DNA from: Progne subis subis
Taxonomy: Eukaryota > Chordata > Aves > Passeriformes > Hirundinidae
Direction of reading: 5' to 3'
Assembly: GCA_022316685.1 (NCBI GenBank)
Contig: JAKJHU010000109.1
Span: forward strand, 496,001-560,000
DNA: 64,000 bases
The position numbers were made by a program, and so were the translations under genes. Position 1 is the first letter of the stretch. The number at the start of each line of letters is the position of its first letter. The notes below the pieces were generated by a model. That model had not been told where the DNA came from and searched no databases. It was given only the letters and a program-made list of their open reading frames with translations. This document shows, piece after piece, positions 49,757-63,556 of the stretch.

Positions 49757-52700
49757 CCACTGGGCATAACTAAAATGGAATCTTCTGAGAAAAAGCCATT
49801 TTGACAATTTTTCTGACACATTCTCTCTAATACTGCCTACAGCAGGAAGCAACAAGATTAGCATGGCAGAAATATCACCTTGTGGGAGAAATAAGCTCCA
49901 GGTAATGCCAGCACATACATATGGCTGAGTATAACTGCTCCAAGCATATTTCAACTTCCGTCTACATCGGGCTGGGAAATTATTGCATATATATTAATCT
50001 GATACAAAGAAAGTGGGCCCTTGGAAGGATTTTTTTTTTTCTCCTCTGAAAAACAAAAAAGGGTTGCTTTAATTAGAATCTACCAGCTAAAAGCCTGTTT
50101 TCGGAGCAATTGCAACAATTTTGTTCCATTAGCCACTATATGAAGCCAGATCAGGAAATAACTTGGTATGTAGTTGAAAAAAGAAAGCAAATGAGAACAG
50201 AACAACAAAACCCACAGCCTAGAAGCAATCAGGCACCCAAGAGTATTGGAGGGGTTGGGGAATGCATGCCCTTATTTATGTATTTCCCTCCTTTCCCGTG
50301 ACTTGCCATGCGCAGGAGTGACAAGCCACAATGGGCTCAGGTCACTGAACCACAGGTGTTATCTCTGTTACCTCCATGCCAGCTGAGCCCTGCAGCTCCC
50401 AAGCAGCCATTCCAAATGCTCCACAGGATGTGGCAGATGTGTTTGCTCTCTCCCAGCTTCAACAAGAACTTTCTGTACTGAGAGCACTGCCTGGATTGCT
50501 TTAGTCTCTGGAGGCAAAACTCTCTTATCGGTTCCACCTGCACCTCCACCAATTACAGCCGATGTATTCAACGGTGCACAGATCAAACTTCTGCTCAAGA
50601 TTTAGATTATTCAGGCTTGCATGTGACAATGGCTGTGTCTTCAAAGTGTTCTGAAAGAAACTAGCTGGAGGGCACGGACATGTTAAACAAGGGACTGTTT
50701 TTGCAAAAACTTTCTGTCAGTTTACTCAGACAGATGGGAAGGCTGTCCTGGGTGAAAGGCCCCGTTCTAGGAGCTCAGAGATGAAAAACAAAATGTAAAT
50801 TCAACAAGTGAATATTCATAAGATGAAAACTTCACAAGACTATTTTATATTTAGAAGCCTTTGCTTGAGAACATACCTTCCAACACCAGACATTTAAACT
50901 AATGAACCATCCAGACTGCCACTACCTCTGAACCTTCTCATCACACCAGCTCAGCAAATGATGTCTCTTGGGAGATCTGGAGTTGACAGGAACCTTTCCC
51001 TCTAGGGCAGCAACCTAGCCAGCTCTAGATCTACCACTGAAGCCCAGACCTGGTCTGTTCTCTTCTTCAAACGTCAGACTGAGCTAATAAAACATGATTT
51101 CTTTAGCTGAAGCAGCGCTCAGTGTTTTTCCCTCCCCAGTCAAACCCCTTGGGTCAGCCTGTCATTTGTTCTAAATCTTAAAAAAATCCAGTAGAAACAC
51201 TTTTCACACTGACTCAAGTGAGGAACAAGACTGAAATTCAGGAGAAATTAAGTAGCCCGTGAAGAAAAAATACAGATTGTGGAGACTGGTGAATTTAGGA
51301 CCCTGAGAAACACATTTTTTGCAATGGTTATTATTTACTGTGCACAGTCTTGTAGGGAGACATCAAACCCAGACAGGGCTCATTAGTATGCTAAATAAAC
51401 AGCTTTTAAACTGATATAGTTAAATTATGTAAGACTATATGGCCACTGATTTTTATATTGGATCATTTTATTAATGCATTCACTCCAAAATTAAGAATTT
51501 TGTCATAAACATATGTCTAGGCAGACAACACCCTTCTGGTTAAAGATGGTGTAAAATCACACTTCCATTACATTGATAATTTCTGAGGTGAGGTGAACAA
51601 GCCCAGGCAGGAGGTTATTTCTGGCTACTGCACTCAGTCACGTCATTCATTTTCTCTTATCCACTATTCTTTGCTGGTACATTTTCTGGCTACTCTGTCA
51701 TGCAAACAGAACAGGACTGTTTTCAGAAGGCTACACAAGACCTTTGCCACCTCCTTGTATAGATGCCAGTTCCACTTGTGTTCTTAAAGGTCAGAGCTCG
51801 AGAAAGAATAATGAAAATAAGATTCAACTGCAAGATTTGCACCATTTCAGGCAGTACAGCTCAAGCAGGAAAAGATACCTCAAGTCTACTTTAAATAATA
51901 ATTTAAAAGCCAACAAGAAATTGCTATTTCCAACCCCAAATCCTCTTAATCATATCCAAAACTATAAGTGGAGGTAGATGAATTAACAGAACAAAGCCTA
52001 TAGACTCCTCTTCAGGTCAGAGTGGTAGTTCCTGGACACACAGGCTAAGACAAAGGCCCTTTTTTCAGGCAGCTCTGTCTAAATGGATGATGTTTCCTCT
52101 TTTCATTTGCACAATGAAGAACTGAAGTAGACCTGAACCAGCCCACTGCCCAAGAATTGGGTCTCCATCAGCTCTTTTAACATTGTCACCACTGAACTGA
52201 GCACCTTTCACTAATTTGTTGACTGGACCATGAAGCAGAAATAGAATCTGTGACACAGAGAGAGCCTGGAGAAGAAACCCAGATCCTCTGGACTCAGGCT
52301 CAGTCCTCCCTCCTCCCCCTGAGAACAGCTTCACCGCATTTGCCCATGGTAGTGAAATACTGGATTCAGAGAAATTGCTAGTGGAGAACTTGGGAATCCA
52401 ACTGAAATTTCCTATCATAAAGAAAAAGTAGCAGCAGTGACAGAAAGTAACAGAAGTGTTTCTTTAAGTGACAAGACTGACATTTTGGTGATGTGAAGCC
52501 CTCTCACTGCTGGGATTTTGAAGTGCTGATATTTTATCATCAGATTGGAACCCAGCTAGTAAGTATCAATAACATGAGAAACTCAGCAGAGAAACAGTGA
52601 CCCCATTATATGTGAAAGAGCACTGCTATTTTAGCTAAAGAAATATATGCTTTGTCAGTCCAGAAACACATTGCAGGAGTTCCTCTTGGATTTTCCTTCA

Positions 52701-55700
52701 GAAGAACCCCCACACAGATTCCTCTGTGAAGCTGCAAGATTACAGACACTGGATGAATCTAGGAAAAGCTGGAGACACACTTTCAGCTTCCAGATGGACT
52801 GACAATCCATAACCACATATATAACTGCTGAAGACTGCAGATAAAATCCTGGCTCCAGCAAAGTCAAAAATTAAATCTTCATTATTTTCATTGGGCAAAA
52901 TCTTTTCACTGAAGCTTTGGCTTTAGAAAACAGTTGATCTAATTGTGAAGTGTTTCCCACTAGATCAATATGTCAAAAGCACATGACAACAAACTGAACT
53001 GAGACAAACCAACCTGATACTTCATATTAGTTCAGGCCAAAGTTGTGCTTCAGAAGACTCTGATGAAGTTACTGCAGTCTGTTCTCCATAACGCCAGGCA
53101 CAAGTGACATTGTGTTTCTCACTGACACTAAACACATACTGCCCAGTAATTTAACATCCCAATGCTTTTTAATGGTCATGAAACTGTTGTCTGTGCTTTT
53201 ACCACATAGGAGTTGGAAGACCACCTGTGTAAGAGGACTGAACAATTGAGCTTTGTGTCCTAAGGCATCAGTGCTGATCTACACCATCCTCCCTCACAAA
53301 ACAGCCACATCTGACAGAAGTCTTTATAAAAAGTCTGTCATCCTGCACAGTTTGTCCACTTTAAGATGATTTTTTTAATCTTTGTCTTTGATTTTTCCTC
53401 TTTGTTCTGTTAGTGCTTCAGCATTAGAGGAACCTATTTCTTTAACATTATAAATGTCTTGGACTGTAATTCACTTTAGGTTCTGCTGCAGTATCACTGA
53501 ACTCAACTACCAAACAGCCTCATTCATAAAATCTGACTTCAGAATCCATTATTCTCATGCTTGCCCGTACTGCCAAGAACATTTGACACAGACTTGGGTA
53601 CAGACCAAATGCAGTGCCTATGGATCTGTTTCCTCAAAGAAGGGAGATAGCCCTTCACCTCAAAGCAAGACTACCAGGAAAATACATGCAAGAGATGTGA
53701 TGAAGAAAACAGAAACACCAGAATATGGTAAGCATAGCCAGGCATCATTGCCAAGCTCAGCAGGTATGGTACAGAGCATACCTTCACTTCATCTGGCTTC
53801 AAACTGCTCCTTTTGCAGGCAATAAAATTACTGCAGAAATCCCAGGGAATAAACTGAGTTAACACCCCATTAAATACAACAGACTTCCCATCCAAGGTAA
53901 GGACGTGCCCAGATTAAGCTACCCCTGTACAAACTGGCCCATGGGTAACATACATCACTTCTACTGACTTATGGTCTGAAAGAAAGAAAGAAAAGCAAAA
54001 GCTGAGATGAATTTCTACAAGGTAAGAAAGGATTTGTTCTTTAAAGCATGCTTAAACAGCACAATGTATTCTTCCATAAACATTCTTTCTACAGTTGAAC
54101 ACATACCCCAAGGGAGAAAGCCTGGAATTTGTTATTTTACATATTTCCTTTTATCAGTAACGTGATCTTGCCCCTCATCCCCCTCCCCCAGATTAAAAAG
54201 CCTTGATTTTATCCCTTCAGTTTGTTTTGTCAGTATCTGACTTGGAAACTGGTACCAGAGAAAAGAGCACAGTTGCTGGGTTTATTTGTTGCCCCCGTTT
54301 CTCAAAAGACAAGATAATTTAAAACACTTATTTCCGTAATTTTGCCTTTTCTAAATACTTCAATTGCAGTAGTTGTGAGCCCCTTCTAAATCCACTGGAT
54401 AGTGACATTCCAGTGACATTCATAAAAAAGACTCTATAAGAAAAAACTTTCTTGGTGGAGTCAATTTTAGCTGGTTTTAAGCTGAAACAGCTCAGCACAA
54501 AGGAAGAGGGCAAGAGAGGGAAAGGCAGGAAGGAAAACATACAGATAAGGGCAAGAGCATGAAGCCAGGAGTTATATTTTGATTGTCGTGTATTTACTGA
54601 CAGCCCTAGGTGCTGAAAAGGAGATCATTCTCTACGGTCTGTGCTCCCACATCAATTCAGTGTGCAGTTTCATGAAACTGGGAGCCAAAATGCAAGCAGG
54701 ATACCTCCTGAAAGCAGCTCCTGCTTCTCTTCCTCTCTTCTCTGATCCTCTTGCTCACTTCACAAAAAGCCTAGTGCTTGCCAGATTCTACAGGAGCTCA
54801 GCCAGTTCACAAAATACAGAAAACTTTCTACAACAACCAAAAGCTGTGCAGTTTTTTAGTATTTTGATGCACTAGTGAAGCTCAGGGTTGGGCAGGGGTG
54901 CTCCTGGCTGGAGCAGGAAAAGCAGCTCCCACCTTGTTGCACACCTGAGAGCTGGTGGGGCTGATGAAGTGTGAAGCTGCTGCAGGCTTCCAGAACAAAA
55001 ACCAGCTCTGCAAAGACACGGTACTGTGTAAATACCAATAGCTGCAAAGCTTCCATCCCATGGATTTATGTATTCACAGCTCCTGCTAGCTCCAAGTCAG
55101 CTGTGCTGATTTTACCAACACACAGAGACAGCTTTAGCCAAGCAGAAATCTTTATCACAGCCACTCCTTGCTGCCAGAACGATGACCTCAAAGCTAACTC
55201 AGGTCATGTTTTCTATGCTCTCTCCTTGTAACACAGGAATACTTGCTGAACCACTTCCACCCTGACCAGCTCTCAAAGTGTGGTAGGTAAAGAATAATAT
55301 AGCTGCATGAAACAAAGATATGAATCTATTAAAAAAAAAAAACAAAACAAACAGATACCAAAACCTTAAGAAACTGCCATCTGCCTAAAACAAAACCGGG
55401 GAACTTAAATTTTCACATGCAGAAGGCTCTGGCCTTCGTTGCCAGGCTTTCTCTCTCTGATTCTGAGATACCAAGATGGATCATCAGAGGGCACTGCTCC
55501 CCCCAGGAGGAAATTGGTTAAGTGGATAGAGATTTCAGATATCTGGAAATGCACATTTACCGCATAACTGAAGTCCTGAAATGAGGGTGCAGCTGGAATT
55601 TCATTTTCACATTTGCTACTTTCCCTCCTCAAAAGCACTTCAGGAATGTATGAAATCTTCAGGTCTGAATTCAAACTTACTGAGGCTGAAAACTCACCCA

Positions 55701-57194
55701 TTTCTGTACTGGCAGTAAGTGAACATTAACCTCAAGAATAAAGGCAAAGTCTATTCTTGTATCTTATCCTTCTCCTTATCCTACAAAGTCCCTTCACAGA
55801 TCTTTAATGGGGTGAAGACAGAAGGCAATTCTTGCCACCTTCATTACAAAAGAAAAAAAAAAAAAGGGTTGTAAACAGAATTTGTGTCTGTGCATTACAT
55901 ATGCCTGAGCCACTCATTAGTATCAGTAAGCAAAAGGAAATTGAAACCCTTCCTCCTGCACCTCGAGTTCATGCATGTGCCTGAAAGCCACATACCACTA
56001 TACAGCATTTCCTCCTTTTACAGGAGCAGATGCTTTGCTTGGGTAAAAGCAATTTAAGAGAACTGAAATCTTTGGATGACAATGTCAACCCTCTCCATAA
56101 CCAGTTGTTAAACACAAGGAAAGCAGCCTGTTCTGCTGCATGTACAACATTCATCCTAAAAGCACCACGGTCCCTTCTGGGAAAGGCATTAGATTAATTT
56201 TCCAGAGCTTTTCACTCTCCTGGACTCAGCCATCCTGCTGGCCTGCACTTTTGATAAACTTCCTGCTAATCTGCCCCCAGCCCAAACAGTTTACTTCTCT
56301 TCCTCCAATATTTAAGACACAAACCCAGCATAGGCAGGAATTCGAAGCGTTACCGAGGAAAAGAAACTTCCTCTGAGAAGAATTAAAATACTGATACGGT
56401 TCTTAACACCCATTTTGAAGGGTGAGGGGTCGCAACAACGCATTTATAGGCCTTGAATTTCAACTGGGGATTTCTTTCCAAGTGTCTTGGGCTTAAGCAG
56501 TATTTCAAATAAATTAGATGAGGGAATTCTCTCTTGATTAACACTAGAACAGATTTAATAAAACTAGAACTGCCGATATGAGATAGAAAGAGAAATCCCA
56601 CAGGGCTATTGCTCCAAAACGAAAACTAGAACTCTCTCTGATTTCCAGCCAGTCAGGTATTCAGTGGATGTAACAGTGTTCCACTCAATTCAAGGAAACC
56701 AGATGGTATCTAGCAGCCAAGGACTCGGACAGGTAGAACGCTTTTTCATTAAGTTTTTAGAAATTTATAAACAAAAAGATCCCATGGAATTCAATGCACA
56801 GACATATTTCTAGGAAAAAGTGAGAATGCCTTTTGCCTTCCAGAGCATGCACGACCATTCAGTAAACAGAATATTTAACAACTTTAGGAGAGGAGCCATT
56901 CCAACAGGAAGAGACAGCAGAGACCCTTACAATTAGCTTACATCTTAGAATAGCTTGCATTTTTACATCTTCAGACACACAAATCATTAGTGTTTGCACA
57001 GTGAATAGCAAAAAATCCCAAACCTCCACAGCATAAGAATTATAGGTCAATTAATAAAACCCATGAATCAGTTTGTATAAAGGCTATGCCTTGTATTACA
57101 TAATGGATGTGGATACTTCACCACACACCGAAATGGTACAGTTCATACAAAAGCCAGAGAGTTTGCAATTAGGATAGCAAATCACGAATATATG

Positions 57195-57214
57195 AAAAAA
57201 AAAAAAAAAAAAAA
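57195..57214 (+). repeat. A20 mononucleotide run
   Basis: Twenty consecutive A residues preceded by ATATATG and followed by GCTGAAG. There is no AATAAA immediately upstream, so no support for a retroposed tail. Confidence 0.9.
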
Positions 57215-58689
57215 GCTGAAGTTTAAAAAAACCTCAATACTATCAGCAAAAAGAGAAAGAAGCGGCAAAACCATTCATGGTTCACAAGCTGAAAGATTCT
57301 ACGGTAAAAGTACCTCTGACTCTGAAGGATTCAACTGAAAGAAGTAGAAGGTTAAAAAGACCCAGTTTCAGATTCCAAATGAATCCACATTCCACATTAT
57401 CAACAGGAACCTGCCTGAGCAAAGAGGAAGTGATCTCTTCCTCTTCAGAGCCCGAAGGCCTCAGATCCCCCCCAGCTTCCCTTAGACGATAATTCATCAT
57501 CACTCCAATTGCCCAGCTGAGGAGTAAACATGGGGAACAAACAGGAACAAACAGTGTAAGTATTACACTACATTGTCTCAAATTGAGCATGATTTACCAC
57601 CATCTGCTCCTGGTGCCACAAACAGGAGCACAGGTTAGAAAGGAATTAGGTTTTTCTCTTGTTATGAACTCACTGCTGTCCTGCTCTTACTCTTTCCTCC
57701 GGGTGTGCACCTGTCTTGCTGTTCCTGTCTCCAGCTCCAAACCAGCCAGTGTCACAGCTAATTCTCCTACACTGGTTTTCCCCACATCCCTTCTACTTTT
57801 TGGATCTTTACAATTACACAATCAGTGTTTTTTAAAAAAATCTCCAAAGCATTCTAGATCTCAGTATAGTCTGTCCCAGGAAGAAGACTGTACCAAGCCT
57901 GTTGGTACAGACAGAGCAGGCAGTAATCTGGCAACCAGAAAAATGAGGTGTGACCACAAAAGTAACATAAAGACAAGGCTGCTCACAGCACTGTGACCTC
58001 AGAGCATCAGTAGAGGAAGAAGTCATTCAAACTCCTCCAGAGAGCACCTAAACCAAGTACAAATGTCATGAGGCTACAGTTTGGTCCATTCTCAGCCAGC
58101 ACGTGGGTAAAGAGAGGAGAAAAATCTAGTAGGGAAAAAGAAAATCAAGTGGGGAGCAATAGTTATGATAGGTTCCTAAAGAAAATCACTATGATGGTGG
58201 GAAATTAGGGAGGGTAAAGGAAGACAAGGATGCACAAAAAGGGCTGAGTGAGAGATAGGATATTTTTTTAAGTTAGTCAAGCTGAGGAATGGCCCTGATA
58301 ATCGTTAGCTATAACCAAAGATTCCGAAGCTTTCACCACTGTAAGTAATAACCTAAATTCCTTTAGCTTTTTCAGAGGAAGACGCTTAGGATGGAGAGGT
58401 GGAAGAGGCACATTTCCATTCAAAGGTTAACATGGAGTTGCCAAAATCTCTGCCGAGAGATCAATGTAGTACTAGTTCTTTCATGAAAAGGCAGTTAAAA
58501 TTGAATCAGAATGGATTCAACGTTGAACAATTTTAATGAAGCACTGTCAAACAAGCACATCAACTTCTTAAAAACCAAGGAGCTCCAAAGTTTAATTACA
58601 AAAACATTGTACAGAAAACTTGGCATTTAAACAATTCCAAACATTAATCCAGCAAATGGATTCTGCTTTCATATATTTCTCTTAACACT
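57215..58689. other. Sequence just beyond the presumed gene 3' end
   Basis: This may still include the true transcript end, because ATTAAA variants lie on the minus strand at 58591-58596 and 58532-58537. Otherwise it is AT-rich unique sequence. Open frames at 57282-57590 (-) and 57583-57996 (+) are not exon-like. Confidence 0.5.
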
Positions 58690-58709
58690 TCTTTAAGTGA
58701 CAAAAGCAT

Positions 58710-58715
58710 TTTATT
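58710..58715 (-). terminator. Candidate polyadenylation signal AATAAA
   Basis: Plus-strand TTTATT reads AATAAA on the minus strand. It is the only canonical hexamer I see on the minus strand between the start of the last exon at 61279 and about 58500, which makes it the likeliest 3' end signal for the gene. The sequence after it is T-rich but not strikingly GU-rich. Confidence 0.45.
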
Positions 58716-58742
58716 CCGCTCTTCTCCTTGACACCCACTTCA

Positions 58743-58755
58743 TTTTTTTTTTTTT
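58743..58755 (+). repeat. T13 run near the presumed gene 3' end
   Basis: A short T run (an A run on the minus, sense strand) lying within the putative 3'UTR, about 28 nt upstream of the AATAAA at 58710-58715. It may be genome-encoded A-rich UTR sequence. Confidence 0.8.
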
Positions 58756-61279
58756 AATCAGTCAACACTGAAAACTGTAAACTGAAGTGACACTCTGAAA
58801 ACACTGGAAAGACAAAATCCATTTTTATAGGGTTGATCAACATAAATAAGAAGCTTCTTAATGAGACAAAACATCATCTGTCACATCATCAGTGAGCAAG
58901 AACTCAGTCTCCCCCCAGATGGTTCAAGATGGATAATCCACCCTGCCTCCATTCTCGTGGGAAAATGCAAGAGATTTATCAGCCCCCAGGTAATAATATC
59001 ACCTTGAATTTCCTATCCCACAACACTTGCGTGCTTCTCAGCAGAGATGGATGAGCAGTATCCACGAGCAGATTTCTGTAAGCAGGGCAGCCTGAAGCCA
59101 TCTGACCTTACTGACGGATTGGATACGTTACAGCCTGGAACTGCAGCCTATATTTCATGGAATTTCTGGAGTCTTTATGGCATGCAACTCCAGGTATTAG
59201 GTAGGATGCTACAGACAGAACTTCAGGATTTTGTAAATCAATTTTGGCTATTTGGCATTTTGGCCACTTCAACAGAGAGTTAAACATCACCACTTCAAAA
59301 AAAAACCAAGATATATACAGGAGATGAAGGTGTAGGTGCATCTTCTGGAGGCATTAACAATCTCTAGGATTTACAACATTCATTACAGAACCCACTGAAA
59401 AAGTTCATGGCAGCATCAGCTGGTTTCATCCTTGCTAAGGAGAGTGGAAGTCAAGGCAGCAAACTGAGGTTCCTTTTTGTGAAGTCTTGAAAGCAAAACA
59501 GGTAACAAGAGAAAGGAGTTTCCTCCCTGAAGGAAGACTTGATTTACATGGAAATCCTTGCTACTTGGCTACAGCAATAACCCCAGGAGTAAGCTGAGAC
59601 CTGGAATACAAGGTGCTGACCTGAAGATGGCTCCAGGCCAGCATGAAGTCTATATTTACAGCGCAGGAAAAGAAGCTGCTTTTTCATCTTCAAAATATTT
59701 GTGTCACGGGTACATTAAAGACAGCAACACACTCCTGTAACAAAAGCAACCTCCAATCCACAACAGGGAATCTTAACAGATGTCTCAAGCAGGAGCAAAG
59801 AGATTGTCATGTGGGAGCAAGAGCATTTCGACCACTCCCACAAAGCCCAGAGATGTCCAACAAGTGCTGAGCCAAAGACAGAAGCAAGAATTTGACAGGA
59901 ACTAAAGGGCAGGGAAAGTTTTGCATAAGCCAGTGCAGACAGTAGGTGCCTCAGCTCTGCCAGGAGTGGTGTAGCTCAGCAAGATCAGACTCAAACATGC
60001 AGAGCTCTATTCAATGCAAGGGAAAGGCCATTGAGGTCAGCTGGAACACAAAATGCTGAATGCTATGGGCTCCATGGGCAGTACTTGAACTGTACAAAAG
60101 GTGAGAGCAAAACCAAGCTGTAATGCTGAGTTCTGTGGGCTGCTATGTGGGCCTAGCTGCTAATAACTTCTCTGCTCTAATAATTCATGCAAAAATATGT
60201 GCTGCTTCCAGACACACTGCTTCCCAGCACAGCAGTTTCAGGAGGGCAGGGAGGGAAAAAAAATGCAATCCCTGTGCCCATTTCTCTTTTTATAGACAAC
60301 TGCTTTCCCCATGAGATTATTCCCTCAAAAACAAGGCAATAACATTAAATTAGACTGAACGATTTATCAGAGGAAGGGCAAGCTTTAGTCTAAAGCTTGA
60401 TCTAGTCTATACCAAAGAATCTCATTTTCCCTGCTGAGAAGAACTAATGTTTCACTTTCTATCCTGATTTCCACTGATCTTTGTGATAGTAAAATGCTCC
60501 AGCCAACGTTTTCAAGAGGTAACAGGAGACGTTCACAGAAGTGTGCAAGAGAGGTGCTTGAAGAGAGGGGAGAGAGGAAGTCTGTCTCATAGTAGAATCA
60601 AGTCACAAAGCATCAACCACAGCCAGTCTCTAGCAGGGAGCAAACTCACATTGCAGGAATTGCAGGCTAACACAAAACCACCCAGGATTCTCCTTAAGAA
60701 AAGCTCCTCTAAACATAGCAGGAGGTGTAGGGCAAGACAGTGCACCAAGGAAAACTCCCTGTTAGAGCAGAGAACACAAGCGCTGCTACCCGGTACTGCA
60801 AGAATCAGGGAACAAGATCAAAAGAGGAGAACTAAAGTGAAGGAAGGTAACCCCACAGGATAAACATGAAAACAAAATAAAAGACACTAGAAGACATTAG
60901 GCAATATAACACATCAAAGTTATTACTACAACATATACGCTGACTCCGTTTCACAAGCTGAGATTTCATCTCCACAGTCAGCCAGTCCACAGAACGCAGG
61001 CACCCTCACACCCAGCAAAATCCATTAAAAAATGTAGATTGCACAAAAGTTGCATGCTCTTAAATGTTCACACAGAGGACAGTTCCAAATGTTTAGCGGG
61101 TGGTGTCCGTGGCTTCTCAAGATCTCTTAATACATTGATCTGTTTGTCTCCCTGACAAAACACACAGGCAGGGCCCAGGACAAACCTGCCATCCTGCCTC
61201 CCACCCTAGGCTTTGCCTCATGGCTTCTTATTCCACACTGGCCAAAAAAATTTTGTAAAGCTTCCCTGGGTCACGAGAC

Positions 61280-63556
61280 CTGCAGACGAAAGAGAAAAAT
61301 AAGGGTTAGAAGACTACAATCTGCTGGGACTAAACAGGCACCGTGACATGGGGTTTTGGGTGTTTGATCTGAAAACACAACGTTCAGTATAGTAAAGCAG
61401 CCTCTAGAGACACAACCAAACTGAGTTGCTGCTTCCATCCAGTGCTAAGTAACAAAACCCTTCCTCTTCTTGCCATATACTGTTTGCACAGAGATGTTTT
61501 CTACCATGTAGTACAGAAAAACCAAAATATTCACCAGTACAGTTAAATAGTCCCTAAACACAATGTACTAAGCCACCAAAACCCACCTTAGAGCTGTGAA
61601 AGAGTTGTTCTCAGGAGCATCACAGCACAGTTTTCTGCGCTATTTATTTGTGATGTGTCTCAACCTCAGACCACTTGGTTGACAGAGCTTACATTCAGAA
61701 TTAATATACTTCATATGCACATTAATAAAGGGACACTGAAGATGACAGTTTGTTGATACAGTTTATCATGTGCCAGCTGAACCTTTTATCCAAAACTTCC
61801 TTGTTTTCTAAGGAACATCGACCATTTTCTAGGTTTGCATCCAACAGAATCCAACCTTCTTCCTTCCAAAATTTTGTCCCAAAATACAACCACTGCCAAG
61901 TGAAAGTCAGTGTAATGAACAGTCCCATTAATTACTTGATCATTATACTCAGTTACATGCATGTCATTATCCAGTGAAACTATGTGATTATTAATCACAT
62001 TTTTAATTGCCTCACATTGCTTTGCTGCTGAAAAGAGGGAAGGCATTGGTAGGAAAAGGAAAGAAGGGAAAGGAGTACTATTTTTCAAATAGAGGTTGGA
62101 AGGAAGAATTTTAAAGCTTGAATGACTTTTTCTAAATCAATTACAGCCAAATCCAGCTTATCCAAGAAAATTGTATCTCTGTGTTTAGGAACACAGAAAC
62201 CGTCCATCCTTTAAGAAAGATGAAGCCACCTGGCAAGAGAATGAAAGTCTAGATTTTAGTAGCTTTGAGATACGATTTTTCTAGCAAGGTGCCTAAAGGA
62301 CAAATATCCATTTCTGGGCCTGGCATACCCTTCTAATAATGGATGGATGAGAAACTGCTTTCCCTCTTAGCCATGTTGTAAAAGCTCCCCTCCCAATTCT
62401 CTGAGCCCGAGAACTAATTGAAAACAGTGTACAAAAAGGAGGAGGTTGATGAGCTGCTGAAAAATCCCAGACCTGGATCGACAAGCTGTTCCCTTCACAA
62501 ATAGCAGCAGTAAAGGCACTTCTTTATTCTGCTGGGAGCTCAGTCATCTCTCAGAACTACAGTCCGTTCCATCTGGCTACCCTCCGGAAGGACAATGATC
62601 TCCCAGCTAAAGCCACGCTATAATGGGAACTGTGTAATTAACTGTTCTACACAGCACCACAAAAGGTCACAATCAGAAAGGATGAAAAGCCCTGTCTTCA
62701 TATTTGCAGATGGCACAAGGCAGCTTTATTTGCATTTCTAAACACTATTCAAGACATGTACAGTAGATCTCTACATAATAAATGCCTAAAGAATCAGGGG
62801 ATGTACTTTGTTAAAATAGTAATAGGCAAACTCCTCATGGCTGCCTAGTGCTGTGCATCATGGGGAAGTGGGGGAGTGAGAGGTGTGGGAAATGCAAAGC
62901 AGCACAGTAATGCAGAGACTGATATTTACTTCTTTTTAAGTTTGTTTTTCTACCCTGTTCTCTATTACAGTTTTCTAAGCCATTAAAGAGCAGCAAAAAT
63001 ACAGAATCATGAGCTCAATAACAACCTATGCACAAGCCGCATAAATATTAGTCTCAGCAAAGGCTATGTACAGCTGAAACCATACCTTAGTGTTCCATTT
63101 GCATCTAAACCTTCCTAATTAGAACAGCTTGATTACAGGTGCTACAGAGCCAGATATGATCTTTTCAGTTTATAACAATTGAGTTCACCTGTAACCTCTT
63201 GGGACAAACAGAATTTCCCCGTGGCCATCAGTTTCTACAATTACTGCTGAAATCCTCAGATTTACTTCACTCAAGAAAGGAACCTTGTTCTAAATTAGTC
63301 ACCCAGTTACCTTTCTGTCAGAACTCTTACCTGATACAAATACATAAAGATCTTGGAGCTAAAGGGAATTTCAGAATTTAATGCCGTGGAATGCTTTCAA
63401 CCCAATTTGACTTTCATTAAGACAACCTGCTACTGCAGCTTTGAGGAAGAAACCTTTATGATTGTACAATGCGGTGATCAGCACAGGAATCAGCACCAGA
63501 ACAGGTGCCAGAGGCACAGAGCAGACACCAAGAGCAGCCTGGGTGAGAACACTTAC
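61280..63556 (-). other. Terminal intron, located in the 3'UTR of the minus-strand gene
   Basis: This 2277-nt intron separates the stop-containing exon from a wholly untranslated last exon. Its donor reads GTAAGT and its acceptor is a long pyrimidine stretch ending TTCGTCTGCAG (AG at 61280-61281). Inside, 61786-62088 holds an AT-rich stretch open in two overlapping minus-strand frames. It includes a perfect 17-bp palindrome at 61983-61999 (TGTGATTA-T-TAATCACA). No other exon is convincing within it. The splice pairing is inferred from signal strength; I have no transcript evidence. Confidence 0.65.

Larger units (their letters stand above)
42057..57194. other. Long intergenic stretch, no gene seen
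   Basis: About 15 kb of mostly AT-rich unique sequence. The 42950-43750 part is unusually rich in CACA/TGCAC words and poor in plus-strand stops, giving a 225-codon frame at 43350-44027. Short A or T runs occur at about 50030, 55331 and 55852. No splice-bounded coding exon, RNA gene or further CR1/SINE was recognised. Confidence 0.6.
58690..61279 (-). other. Terminal 3'UTR exon of the minus-strand gene (3' end approximate)
   Basis: The exon starts at 61279, directly after a strong acceptor. All three frames hit stops within about 60 nt, so it is read as untranslated because the stop codon is already in the previous exon. If the upstream donor were skipped or a different one used, the two open frames here would add only about 16-20 residues. 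The best polyadenylation signal is AATAAA on the minus strand at 58710-58715. Weaker ATTAAA variants lie at 58753-58758, 58591-58596 and 58532-58537, so the cleavage site could be anywhere from about 58735 to 58510. The length, near 2.6 kb, is ordinary for a vertebrate 3'UTR. Open frames on the plus strand here (59047-59283, 60483-60863) lack exon features. Confidence 0.5.

Noticed and set aside
55405..55701. 98-codon minus-strand frame considered as an exon
   Set aside because: Somewhat protein-like, but no acceptor/donor pair keeps the frame and no family is recognised.
59047..59283. 78-codon plus-strand frame antisense to the 3'UTR
   Set aside because: No start context, splice sites or family. 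An equally long minus frame covers most of it.
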